Under the pieces are notes generated by a model. It did no database searches and was not told the DNA's origin. It saw nothing but the letters and a program-made list of their open reading frames with translations. Positions 1 to 7,497 of a stretch of 46,632 nt of DNA are shown piece after piece. Source of the DNA: Paraburkholderia humisilvae (GTDB lineage Bacteria > Pseudomonadota > Gammaproteobacteria > Burkholderiales > Burkholderiaceae). The first letter of the stretch is position 1, and every line of letters begins with the position of its first letter. Position numbers and translations under genes: made by a program. The stretch spans positions 1 to 46,632 of the forward strand of contig NZ_CADIKH010000050.1 in the NCBI RefSeq assembly GCF_902859855.1, in the 5' to 3' direction.

Positions 1-120
1 CACGGGCTCGGTCGTGCCCGGACGCGGCGTGCGCGACACCGTCAGCACGTTGTGCGTGCAACCTTTCACATAGCCGGCGGCCGTCGCGCACGTCGCATCG
101 TCATACGTGTAACCGATCAG
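1..120 (-). pseudogene. unidentified coding fragment, truncated at its 5' end
   Basis: The minus strand from about 120 down to 1 reads as an open frame with codon use like a real gene: nearly every third base is G or C, and the product contains a G-Y-T-Y-D-D stretch followed by two cysteines. It runs off the left edge. Upstream the frame continues to an in-frame TGA at about 187, but the composition changes near 118 and no ATG or GTG precedes the good stretch, so the gene appears to have lost its start. I do not recognise the product. It meets a plus-strand pseudopilin fragment head to head, which suggests a rearrangement breakpoint. Only about 40 codons are visible, so this is uncertain. Confidence 0.35.
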
Positions 121-333
121 CGCGATCCGAAGGGCAGGAAGCTCTTTTTTCTGCGCCGCATTCCACCTGATCCGATGAGCCGAACCTCATCCGGTCCCGC
201 CGGCGGCGACGACTGGGGCAAGCGAAGTTATGCGAGCGAGGCGGACGATCCTCAGGAAGGAAGCGACATCTATGACGTGTATTCCCGCAGCAACCGGAAA
301 GGGCTCAATGGCACGCCCTATCGCGACTGGTGA
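115..333 (+). pseudogene. C-terminal fragment of a type II secretion-like pseudopilin
   Basis: The frame ending at TGA 331-333 encodes the tail typical of GspG-like pseudopilins: L-R-R-I-P-P-D-P, then W-G-K-R-S-Y-A-S, then D-I-Y-D-V-Y-S, ending G-L-N-G-T-P-Y-R-D-W. The N-terminal prepilin leader and hydrophobic helix that must precede this are absent. Before about position 115 the frame loses gene-like codon use and the opposite strand becomes the likely coding one. The fragment sits 7 bases upstream of an intact pseudopilin gene, so it was once the preceding gene of the same operon. It is most simply a gene truncated by a rearrangement. An alternative is an unusual start further left, which I consider less likely. 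Confidence 0.55.
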
Positions 334-340
334 ACCGGAG

Positions 341-724
341 ATGACCAGGCGCAGAAGGAACGACGCGTTCACGCTCATCGAACTGCTTGTCGTCCTGGCG
401 ATCGTCGCGACGCTTCTTTCGATCGTCGCCCCGCGCTACATTCATCAGGCCGATCGCGCCAGAGAGGCCGCATTGAAGGAAAATCTGTCGGTACTGCGCC
501 GCGCGCTCGACGAGTACTACAGCGACACAGGCAAGTATCCCGACAAGCTCTCCGAACTCCCTGAGCGTCGCTATCTGCGCAGCTTGCCGCTCGATCCGGT
601 GACCAACCGGTCGGACACCTGGATACCGGTGCTGGGCAAGGACGAAGACGAAAAGACCGTCGTCGACGTGAAAAGCGGCGCTCGAGGCGAGGCGCAAGAT
701 GGGTCCGAGTACAGTGCATGGTGA
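341..724 (+). CDS. GspG-like type II secretion pseudopilin
   Basis: This 127-residue protein starts with a basic leader (RRRRND) followed by the type III signal A-F-T-L-I-E-L-L, with the conserved Glu at +5 after the expected prepilin peptidase cleavage site, and a hydrophobic helix to about residue 30. The globular part has the GspG-type motif Y-Y-x-D-T-G-x-Y-P and later R-Y-L-R-S-L-P-x-D-P-V-T. Such proteins form the shaft or tip of the type II secretion pseudopilus in the inner membrane and periplasm. The ATG at 341 was chosen over the frame's earlier start at 230 because it places the basic leader directly before the cleavage site and lies just after the upstream stop. It overlaps the next gene by 26 bases. 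No other secretion genes are visible here, so whether the system is complete is unknown. Confidence 0.85.
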   Translation: MTRRRRNDAFTLIELLVVLAIVATLLSIVAPRYIHQADRAREAALKENLSVLRRALDEYYSDTGKYPDKLSELPERRYLRSLPLDPVTNRSDTWIPVLGKDEDEKTVVDVKSGARGEAQDGSEYSAW

Positions 725-1199
725 AACATCACCGTTGCGCGAGGCGTCAGCGAGGCGTCAGCGAGGCGTCACCTATTTCTGGGCGCTCCTGCTCGTTCTG
801 TTCATCACACTTGCGCTCGGCACGCTCGTCAATAACGTGAAGTCATCGGGGCAACGCGCCCGTGAAGCCGATCTGCTCGCGGTTGGCGACCTCTATAGGA
901 ACGCCATCCGCCAGTACGTCGCGAGCACGCCGGTCGGCGCGAGACGATACCCCGAAAAACTGGACGACCTGCTACGCGATCCCAGGTATCCCGTCGTACG
1001 CCGCTATCTGCGCCAGCTCTATCCGGACCCCATCACCGGCGCGCCCTTCGTCGCTATCCCTGCTCCGGAAGGCGGCGTGATGGGCGTGCGCAGCGCATCG
1101 CACAAGCAGCCTCTCAAGACAGCTGGACTCCAAGCGGAGACGGCGGGTTTTGTCAGATCCGGCACGTATCGGGATTGGGCGTTCGTCTACGCGCCGTAA
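699..1199 (+). CDS. type II secretion-like pseudopilin, divergent
   Basis: This 166-residue protein has a leader containing R-R-Q-R-G-V-T-Y-F followed by a long hydrophobic helix (about residues 25-45). The C-terminal region has the pseudopilin features Y-P-x-x-L-D-D-L-L, R-R-Y-L-R-Q-L-Y-x-D-P-I-T-G and a terminal R-D-W. It lacks the conserved Glu at +5 of classical prepilins (Y-F-W at the equivalent place), as in the GspG/PulG-like proteins of Burkholderia secretion clusters that I recall. The start at 699 overlaps the previous gene. The leader is encoded by three copies of an 11-bp repeat, described separately. The gene ends 8 bases from the convergent glycosylase gene. It probably belongs to the same pseudopilus as its upstream neighbour. 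Confidence 0.75.
   Translation: MGPSTVHGETSPLREASARRQRGVTYFWALLLVLFITLALGTLVNNVKSSGQRAREADLLAVGDLYRNAIRQYVASTPVGARRYPEKLDDLLRDPRYPVVRRYLRQLYPDPITGAPFVAIPAPEGGVMGVRSASHKQPLKTAGLQAETAGFVRSGTYRDWAFVYAP
739..771 (+). repeat. 11-bp tandem repeat, three copies, inside a prepilin leader
   Basis: The unit GCGAGGCGTCA occurs three times in perfect tandem at 739-749, 750-760 and 761-771. It encodes the residues just before the hydrophobic helix of the pseudopilin gene starting at 699. Because 11 is not a multiple of 3, gain or loss of one copy would shift the reading frame. Confidence 0.95.
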
Positions 1200-1207
1200 G
1201 CGCGTTG

Positions 1208-1717
1208 CTATGCCTCGCCGTCAGGCAACGACTGGCGAATCTCTCGCCATTGAACCAGCTTGGCCGCATAGGACAGCGAGGCATGCGCGGGACTCGTCGA
1301 GGGAAGCCTGAGTATCCGGTACCGGCTGGCGTGACTACCGAGCGCGCGCTCGCCGAGCTTCGCCGCCGTGCCGCCGTTGAATGCAATCGCTGATAGCGAG
1401 GGCAGCGTCTCTATCAGGGCGAGCAGATCGTTGCTGGCATGTTCGCGTATCTGGCTGTCGAGACTACCTGTGCGCCTTGCCTGTGCCACCACGTCCCAGA
1501 GGCCAATCCCGCGCTTAAGAAGCGTATGCAAGCGGTCAGCGTATTCCATATTAACGAGGTGCTCGCCAATGACATCGCCGACCAGGGCCCAGAATCGATT
1601 TTGCCTGTGCGCATAGTACTGGTTGTGCGCAAGCGAAGCTTCCCCGGGCAGGCTGCCGAGTATGAGTATTCTCGTGTTGTGGTCCGCCACTGGCGGAAAG
1701 CACTTTTTGAGGGTCAT
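1208..1717 (-). CDS. DNA-deoxyinosine glycosylase (uracil-DNA glycosylase superfamily)
   Basis: This 169-residue protein matches the deoxyinosine/hypoxanthine-DNA glycosylase branch of the uracil-DNA glycosylase superfamily. It has I-L-I-L-G-S-L-P-G-E near residue 20, Q-Y-Y-A-H-x-x-N-R-F-W around residues 35-45, and a late R-L-P-S-T-S-P-A-H. The first two build the catalytic and base-binding pocket and the last is the DNA-intercalating region. It would remove deaminated adenine (hypoxanthine) from DNA, starting base excision repair in the cytoplasm. The ATG at 1717 was chosen because the frame further upstream lacks conserved sequence and overlaps ubiC. It begins 38 bases after the ubiC stop, so the two may be cotranscribed. 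Confidence 0.85.
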   Translation of the reverse strand: MTLKKCFPPVADHNTRILILGSLPGEASLAHNQYYAHRQNRFWALVGDVIGEHLVNMEYADRLHTLLKRGIGLWDVVAQARRTGSLDSQIREHASNDLLALIETLPSLSAIAFNGGTAAKLGERALGSHASRYRILRLPSTSPAHASLSYAAKLVQWREIRQSLPDGEA

Positions 1718-1755
1718 GGGGCTTCGGGGATTCGGCGCTCGCGCGATTTCGTGCG

Positions 1756-2448
1756 CTACAGCACGCGCGTGCCGTCGCGCCCACCATGCGCGACCTGATG
1801 CGACCGCGCCGCCGTATGCTCGAGCGGCCGGCCGTGCTCGCGCGGAATCTGACGTTGCGGTTCCGCCGTCCGCGCCTCCGACCGCGCCGCGAGATGCGCC
1901 CACAGCGCAGGCAGCATGCATTCGGTGACCATCAACGGCGCGCGATGGCGCTCGAACACCGAACGGCGCGCGACTAGCGCATGCGCGCGCCGTTCGTCGA
2001 CGCCTTCGATTTCGCGCGCCGCAAGCCGGAACAACGGATGTCGCGCGGTGAGCCGGCGGCTCACCAGCGCCGAACGCGCGACACTGCTGTCGCTATACAA
2101 CAATTCAGCAAGGGGCCGCGTACGCAGCCGCCGCATCGCCTGCCAGACGCCCGTACTCGCCGCAACCGGCGCAATACTATGCGCCGCGACGAACGGCACA
2201 CCGTCGACCGACAACACGACTTCGCGCACCCACACCGGCGCGCGCGGCGCGATAGCGAGTGCGCGATACTCATCGGCCCACGGCAATGCGACCGCCTCGC
2301 GGGTCACATGCACCGCAACCGCGCCCAGCGTGCGCAAATGCGCGGTCAGCGAGCCGCCGCGAGTCAGCCAGTCTTTCTGGTGGGGGGAAAAGGCCGGAAG
2401 TGGAGCGACGCGCCAGTGCGCGTCGGTGGGATCGAAACAGATAGGCAT
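1756..2448 (-). CDS. ubiC: chorismate--pyruvate lyase
   Basis: This 230-residue protein resembles UbiC, which splits chorismate into 4-hydroxybenzoate and pyruvate, the first committed step of ubiquinone synthesis in the cytoplasm. Diagnostic stretches are D-W-L-T-R-G-G-S-L-T near residue 27, W-V-R-E-V-x-L around 73-79, and R-P-L-A-E-L-L-Y near residue 110. The E. coli enzyme has 165 residues. This one carries a polar, Arg- and His-rich tail of about 35 residues after the conserved fold, ending near 1756, which may be a lineage extension or the result of an old frameshift. The DNA glycosylase gene follows closely downstream on the same strand. Confidence 0.85.
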   Translation of the reverse strand: MPICFDPTDAHWRVAPLPAFSPHQKDWLTRGGSLTAHLRTLGAVAVHVTREAVALPWADEYRALAIAPRAPVWVREVVLSVDGVPFVAAHSIAPVAASTGVWQAMRRLRTRPLAELLYSDSSVARSALVSRRLTARHPLFRLAAREIEGVDERRAHALVARRSVFERHRAPLMVTECMLPALWAHLAARSEARTAEPQRQIPREHGRPLEHTAARSHQVAHGGRDGTRVL

Positions 2449-2537
2449 GCGCCAAATTATAGGGTGCGCGGAAAACCGGCGCAGTCACGCCGGCGCGACG
2501 CCTTTCCCGCGCGCATATTTGCGCAGCCGACCCTGCT

Positions 2538-2915
2538 TCAAAGCGGAAACGCCGTGACGATATGCGTATCGCCCGAGTGCTTGACTTCCAGGACTAGCCG
2601 CACGTGCGTGGTCTGACTCCCACTGAGGCCGGTCCCGACCGCTTCCTGCACGTCGACATCCACGACGGAGCGCCCGTCGCCGTCCTGTTGCAACGTGACG
2701 GTGCCCTGTTGCTTCGCATGTTGGCGAAACATGTCGAAGGCTCGATTGACTTCCTCCTTGATACCCTCCTCGCCTTTCGCGTCGTACCACTTCGACTTGC
2801 GTTGCCAGCCAGAAGTCATCGCCGCATTGCAGCCTTCCAGTCCGTGCTGCGTAAGCAGATGGTCCCAATCGACCGATTTGACGTTAAGGTCATCCCCTGC
2901 AACAGTAATGGGCAT
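2538..2915 (-). CDS. small protein with RNase-toxin-like (BECR-type) tail, function unknown
   Basis: This 125-residue protein has an AGGAG ribosome site 7 bases before its ATG, so it is very likely translated. It has no signal peptide or membrane segment. Visible features are D-H-L-L-T-Q-H-G near residue 18, a charged helix (G-I-K-E-E-V-N-R-A-F) in the middle, a V-D-V-D-V-Q strand, and the ending H-I-V-T-A-F-P-L. A His near the start, a helix starting with Ile, and a final T-A-[FY]-P strand recall the BECR fold (barnase/EndoU/colicin E5-D/RelE) seen at the C-termini of polymorphic toxins. That resemblance is by eye only. No immunity gene is obvious next to it, and no secretion domain is fused. 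It could equally be an unrelated housekeeping protein. Confidence 0.7.
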   Translation of the reverse strand: MPITVAGDDLNVKSVDWDHLLTQHGLEGCNAAMTSGWQRKSKWYDAKGEEGIKEEVNRAFDMFRQHAKQQGTVTLQQDGDGRSVVDVDVQEAVGTGLSGSQTTHVRLVLEVKHSGDTHIVTAFPL

Positions 2916-3013
2916 TTCATCTCTCCTGTTCCGCGTGAATTGGAGTCAACATGCCGAATCGCGGAGGCTCGTGCGACCCGGCTGCAGAACAGGTTAAGTG
3001 CGCCTTTGCCCCG

Positions 3014-4861
3014 CTATCTGACGGTTTCTGTTGACCCGCGCGGCGACCGGTCGACTTCATGCGCCAGCCGCGCCGCGACCCGTTCGACCACCGGCGCCCA
3101 TGCGGCCGCGAACGGCTGCCTGAACAGTTCAACCGAGTCATACCAGCGCTGCGTCTCTGCGACGCCCCAGCACCAATGCGACACGTGATCAAGCATCGCC
3201 AGTACCGGCTTGCCTAGCGCGCCGGCCAGATGCAACGGAGCGCTGTCGATGGTGACCAGCACATCGAGCGCCTCGATATGCGCGGCAACATCATCGAAGC
3301 CGCGCGAATAATGCGCCGTCAGACTGCAGACGTTGCAGCCCAGTTGTGCGAGCGATTCGCTTTCGACTTCCTTGCCCGGCGTCAGCGGATAAAACGCGAC
3401 GTTCTTCAACGCGCGCAGCGGCAACAACGCTTCGAGCGGCATCGATCGTTGCGCGTCCCGCCGATGCGTCGGACTGCCCGACCAGACGAGGCCCGCATGC
3501 AGCACACGGCGGCCGGCTAGCCCGCTTGCTGCCGCTGCCGCACGCACGCGTGCGTGCCACGCCGCGGTCAAGTCGCTGTCCGCCTGCAAGTACGCCGCGC
3601 CGTTCACCTGCTCCGGCTGCAAGCCGAGCGCAAGCGGCACGCTCATCATCGGTAGCGCGTAGTGCGCGTCGGCAGGCAGACCGTCTTCGATTGCGATGCA
3701 CGAGTCAACGACCCTCGCGAACAGTGGATGCAATGGGCGCCGGCAGGCCAGCACCACGTGCCCGCCTTCGTCACGCACCCGCGCGGCGAGCCGCGGCAGA
3801 AAGCGCACCATCTGGATGTCGTCGCCATTGCCCTGCTCGCTATGCACAACGAGCGTCTTGCCGAGCAACGGTTCGCCGCGCCAGCGGCGATAGTGCCGCT
3901 CGATCACCTTGACGATGTTGCGCGCATCGCGGTCTGTGCGCGCAAGCCGCGCTTCGTAACGCGGCCATGCGCTCGCCCAGTCATCCCGGCGCAATTCGAG
4001 TTCAGCGAGATCGACAGCTGCCTCGACGCAGGTCGGGTCTACTGCGAGCGACGCGCGCAATGCAGCCTCGCTATCGCGATAACGCGCCTGCTCCAACCGA
4101 TACATGCCGATCGCCGCCTGTACCGCCGCGTTGCCGGGCACAGCCGAATCGACCGCGCGCATCGTCGCTTCGGCCGCCCGTGCATCGCCCAACTGCCATT
4201 GCGCGTGACTGAGCTGCCACGCAAGCTCCGCATCCGCCGGATTACGCGACAACGCGCGCCGCGCGACCGGCACGACCGCATCCCAGTCACGTTTCTCGCG
4301 CAATGCCAGTGCAGCGTGCAGCGCCAGTGCAGGATGAACGTCCGGATCGAGCGCATAGGCGCGCAGCAACGCCTCGCGACGCTCTTGCGCGGCACGCTCG
4401 CCCGGCACGGCGGCAAGCACCTGCGCAAGCCACCACGCCGCTCGCGCATCATCCGGCACACGCTTTTCGTAGGCACGCAACAGGTGAATCGCCGGCGCCG
4501 GCGCACCGCATTGCTCGATGATCCACGCGATCCATGCAATCGAGCGATCCGGCGGTGACGTGTCAATCGCCCGTTCGCTCGCCGCGGCCGCCGCCACGTG
4601 ATCGCCGAGGACATCGGTCAGTAGCGCGAGCCGTACGAAGCGATCGCCGGGATAGGCATCCACGTCCGCGTCAGACGCACTGTGATATGCGCGCTCGAAT
4701 TGCCCCGCGCTCGCACATAGGTCCGCATGAATCTGCGGCGAAGCGCCGTCTTCCACCAGCGCGCTCGCGCACGCTTGAGCCGCATCGAACCCCTGCTCGC
4801 GCAAGGCCGCCCAGACTGCACGCAAAGGCCCGGCATCCAGCACCGACACGGATTGCAACAT
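3014..4861 (-). CDS. TPR-repeat glycosyltransferase
   Basis: This 615-residue protein has an N-terminal half made of tetratricopeptide-like helix pairs (many A-x-x-x-x-x-x-A-L-x-x-x-P patterns to about residue 320). A C-terminal glycosyltransferase-like half (about 340-600) contains V-V-H-S-E-Q-G-N-G-D-D-I-Q and V-T-I-D-S-A-P-L-H-L-A-G-A-L-G. The second motif is the nucleotide-sugar binding signature shared with heptosyltransferase (GT9) and GT41-like enzymes. Proteins of this design add sugars to surface structures or proteins, often flagellin or adhesins, but acceptor and sugar cannot be read from the sequence. The gene stands alone, with an AT-rich promoter region upstream at 4862-5038. 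No signal peptide is seen, so it is probably cytoplasmic. Confidence 0.8.
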   Translation of the reverse strand: MLQSVSVLDAGPLRAVWAALREQGFDAAQACASALVEDGASPQIHADLCASAGQFERAYHSASDADVDAYPGDRFVRLALLTDVLGDHVAAAAASERAIDTSPPDRSIAWIAWIIEQCGAPAPAIHLLRAYEKRVPDDARAAWWLAQVLAAVPGERAAQERREALLRAYALDPDVHPALALHAALALREKRDWDAVVPVARRALSRNPADAELAWQLSHAQWQLGDARAAEATMRAVDSAVPGNAAVQAAIGMYRLEQARYRDSEAALRASLAVDPTCVEAAVDLAELELRRDDWASAWPRYEARLARTDRDARNIVKVIERHYRRWRGEPLLGKTLVVHSEQGNGDDIQMVRFLPRLAARVRDEGGHVVLACRRPLHPLFARVVDSCIAIEDGLPADAHYALPMMSVPLALGLQPEQVNGAAYLQADSDLTAAWHARVRAAAAASGLAGRRVLHAGLVWSGSPTHRRDAQRSMPLEALLPLRALKNVAFYPLTPGKEVESESLAQLGCNVCSLTAHYSRGFDDVAAHIEALDVLVTIDSAPLHLAGALGKPVLAMLDHVSHWCWGVAETQRWYDSVELFRQPFAAAWAPVVERVAARLAHEVDRSPRGSTETVR

Positions 4862-5038
4862 TTAACACTCCCTGCTTCGAATCAGACAGACAACACCCAC
4901 TCGCGAAACACACTCATCAAAATGAGCGACACAGTTTCGTTGAAAATTTTTAGTTAGTAAACCATACTTAATTGGCGTTCATGATGGCCGCTTGAACGCA
5001 ATCGCGTTAAATCAAGAAAAATCTTAAAGGAGTAGAAA

Positions 5039-5305
5039 TTGACTAAGAATTCGAAAGAGACGTCGGATAGAATCGCGCATCTCGCCGCTGTGATACTGGC
5101 GAAACTCAATGTATCTCCGATCGAGAAGGAGCTTGCCGGCTCGGCGCTTGCACAGCATCACACGACGAAGCACACCAGTGCCGCGATCGGTAAGGTAGCG
5201 GCCAAAGTGCTGGCCGATTCGCGCGCATGCCCGGAAGCCAGGGAACTCGCAGGCTCCGTCCTTTCGCAGGTGCGCAATATTAATGAACGCGCGCCGGCGC
5301 GTTGA
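5039..5305 (+). CDS. small protein made of a duplicated 24-residue motif, unknown function
   Basis: This 88-residue protein starts with TTG at 5039. The start is supported by AAAGGAG at 5026-5032, six bases before it; no ATG lies nearby in frame. The product contains two copies of a motif written A-A-x-x-L-A-x(5)-P-x-x-[KR]-E-L-A-G-S-x-L-[AS]-Q, at about residues 16-39 and 54-77. Each copy looks helical, so the fold is probably a two-fold helical repeat. There is no signal peptide or membrane segment. I do not recognise the family. It is a single gene with its own AT-rich upstream region (4862-5038) and shares a terminator with htpG. Confidence 0.75.
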   Translation: MTKNSKETSDRIAHLAAVILAKLNVSPIEKELAGSALAQHHTTKHTSAAIGKVAAKVLADSRACPEARELAGSVLSQVRNINERAPAR

Positions 5306-5341
5306 ACCGTTACGCGCGCCTCGCGTCATTGATGAAGCAAA

Positions 5342-5371
5342 GAAAATGCGCTGCCGAAGCAGCGCATTTTC
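5342..5371. terminator. bidirectional terminator between converging genes
   Basis: A perfect 13-bp stem (GAAAATGCGCTGC against its complement) closes on a four-base CGAA loop. The stem ends in A-rich and T-rich tracts on both sides, so it can stop transcription from the small gene on the left and from htpG on the right. Confidence 0.9.
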
Positions 5372-5430
5372 AGACTTCAGAACCCGGTCAGTTGCGGCGC
5401 GGCAACTCGACGCCCGCTCAGACCGCCCGC

Positions 5431-7341
5431 TCAGCCCGCCCGCGTAAGCAGCAACGCGTTGGTCCGCTTCACGAAGCTCGCCGGGTCTTCGAGCGAACCG
5501 CCTTCGGCCAGCAACGCCTGGTCGAACAGCAGATGCGCCCAGTCGTCGAAGTTTGCGCTGTCCGTATGCAAGCCCTTGACGAGCGGATGCTCCGGGTTCA
5601 CTTCGAGAATCGGCTGCATCGCCGGCGCCTTCTGGCCCGCGGCCTTCAGCATGCGCTGCAGGTAACCGCTCATATCGCCTTCATCGGCGACGAGGCACGA
5701 CGGCGAGTCGGTCAGCCGGAACGTCAGGCGCACGTCCTTCGCCTTGTCCTTTAGCGCCTCTTTCATCCGCTCGACGAGCGGCTTCAGTGCTTCGCCAACC
5801 TTCTCTTGCGCCTGCTTTTCCTCGTCGTTCAACTGACCCAGATCGAGGTCGCCGCGCGCGACGCTGGCAAGCGGCTTACCGTCGAACTCATTGAGGAACG
5901 ACAGCATCCATTCATCGACGCGGTCCGTCAGCAGCAGCACTTCGACGCCCTTCTTGCGAAACACTTCGAGATGCGGGCTGTTCTTAGCGGCCTGCCACGT
6001 ATCGGCGGTCACGTAGTAGATTTTCGACTGCTCGGGCTTCATCCGCTCGACATACTGAGCAAGCGATACGTTCTGCTCGTCAGTATCGTTGTGCGTCGAT
6101 GCGAAACGCAGCAGCTTCGCGATGCGGTCCTTGTTCGCGAAGTCTTCGCCCATGCCCTCCTTCAGCACCTGGCCAAACTCCTTCCAGAACGTCGCGTACT
6201 TTTGCTTGTCGGCGTCGGCTTGCGCGTCGGTTTCAAGCGTCGCCAGTTCCTCGAGCATCGACAGCGCGCGCTTGGTCACGCCTTCACGGATCGACTTCAC
6301 GTCGCGGCTTTCCTGCAGCAGTTCACGCGACACGTTCAGCGGCAGATCGCTCGAGTCGACCACGCCCTTCACGAAACGCAGGTAGAGCGGCAGCAATTGC
6401 TCGGCGTCGTCCATGATGAACACGCGCTTCACGTACAGCTTGAGCCCGCCGCGGTGATCGCGGTTCCACAGGTCAAACGGCGCATGCGCGGGCACATACA
6501 GCAGTTGCGTATACTCGCTGCGGCCTTCGACGCGGTTGTGCGTCCAGGTGAGCGGGTCCTGATGATCATGTGACAGATGCTGGTAGAACTGCTTGTACTG
6601 CTCTTCGCTGATGTCGTTCTTTGCGCGTGTCCACAATGCGCTCGCCTGGTTGACGGTCTCGTCTTCATCCTTCGTGACCATCTCGCTTTTTTCCGCATCC
6701 CACTCTTCCTTCTTCATCAGGATCGGCAGCGCGATATGGTCTGAGTACTTCTGGATGATCGACTTCAACCGGTACGACGACAGCAGTTCGTCCTCTTCGG
6801 CGCGCAGATGCAGCGTGATGGTCGTGCCGCGCGCGACGCGCTCGATCGTGTCGACCGCGAAATCGCCCTCGCCGGCGCTTTCCCAGTGTACGCCTTCCGA
6901 TGCGGGCAGCCCCGCGCGGCGCGTTTCGACGGTGATCTTGTCGGCGACGATAAAGCCCGAATAGAAGCCGACGCCGAACTGGCCGATCAATGCCGCATCC
7001 CTCTGCTGATCGCCCGACAGCTTGCCGAAGAATTCCCGTGTACCCGAACGCGCGATCGTGCCGAGGTTCGAGATCGCTTCGTCGCGGCTCATGCCGATGC
7101 CGTTGTCGTCGATCGTCACCGTGCGCGCCGCTTTGTCGTACGACACGTGGATACGCAGATTCGGATCGTCCTCGAACAGCGCGTTGTTCGCAATCGCTTC
7201 GAAGCGCAGTTTGTCGGCCGCGTCCGATGCGTTAGAAATCAGCTCACGCAGAAAGATTTCCTTGTTGCTGTACAGCGAATGGATCATCAGATGCAGAAGT
7301 TGCTTCACTTCTGCCTGAAAGCTCATGGTTTCTTGTGCCAT
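5431..7341 (-). CDS. htpG: molecular chaperone HtpG (Hsp90)
   Basis: This 636-residue protein has the full Hsp90 layout and usual bacterial length. The N-terminal GHKL ATPase has E-L-I-S-N-A-S-D-A near residue 33, D-N-G-I-G-M at about 79-84 and I-G-Q-F-G-V-G-F-Y-S near 122. A middle domain contains a conserved Arg-rich segment near S-R-E-L-L-Q-E, and a dimerisation domain follows. It refolds client proteins in the cytoplasm in an ATP-dependent way, working with DnaK. The ATG at 7341 follows a GAGAGGACC ribosome site. No clear heat-shock promoter could be confirmed by eye. The terminator at 5342-5371 lies 60 bases downstream. Confidence 0.97.
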   Translation of the reverse strand: MAQETMSFQAEVKQLLHLMIHSLYSNKEIFLRELISNASDAADKLRFEAIANNALFEDDPNLRIHVSYDKAARTVTIDDNGIGMSRDEAISNLGTIARSGTREFFGKLSGDQQRDAALIGQFGVGFYSGFIVADKITVETRRAGLPASEGVHWESAGEGDFAVDTIERVARGTTITLHLRAEEDELLSSYRLKSIIQKYSDHIALPILMKKEEWDAEKSEMVTKDEDETVNQASALWTRAKNDISEEQYKQFYQHLSHDHQDPLTWTHNRVEGRSEYTQLLYVPAHAPFDLWNRDHRGGLKLYVKRVFIMDDAEQLLPLYLRFVKGVVDSSDLPLNVSRELLQESRDVKSIREGVTKRALSMLEELATLETDAQADADKQKYATFWKEFGQVLKEGMGEDFANKDRIAKLLRFASTHNDTDEQNVSLAQYVERMKPEQSKIYYVTADTWQAAKNSPHLEVFRKKGVEVLLLTDRVDEWMLSFLNEFDGKPLASVARGDLDLGQLNDEEKQAQEKVGEALKPLVERMKEALKDKAKDVRLTFRLTDSPSCLVADEGDMSGYLQRMLKAAGQKAPAMQPILEVNPEHPLVKGLHTDSANFDDWAHLLFDQALLAEGGSLEDPASFVKRTNALLLTRAG

Positions 7342-7497
7342 GGTCGAAGGTCCTCTCTATTGCGGGTTGATTCGGAATTCAGGTGGAACGGCGGCCTATG
7401 CGCAGCACTGCGCCCATGCGGCGCGCGGAACTCGCACACGCCGCGGCACACGCCGATCGTCGGCCAAAGTGGGGGCGCGGCCGCCCATTTCAAGGGC

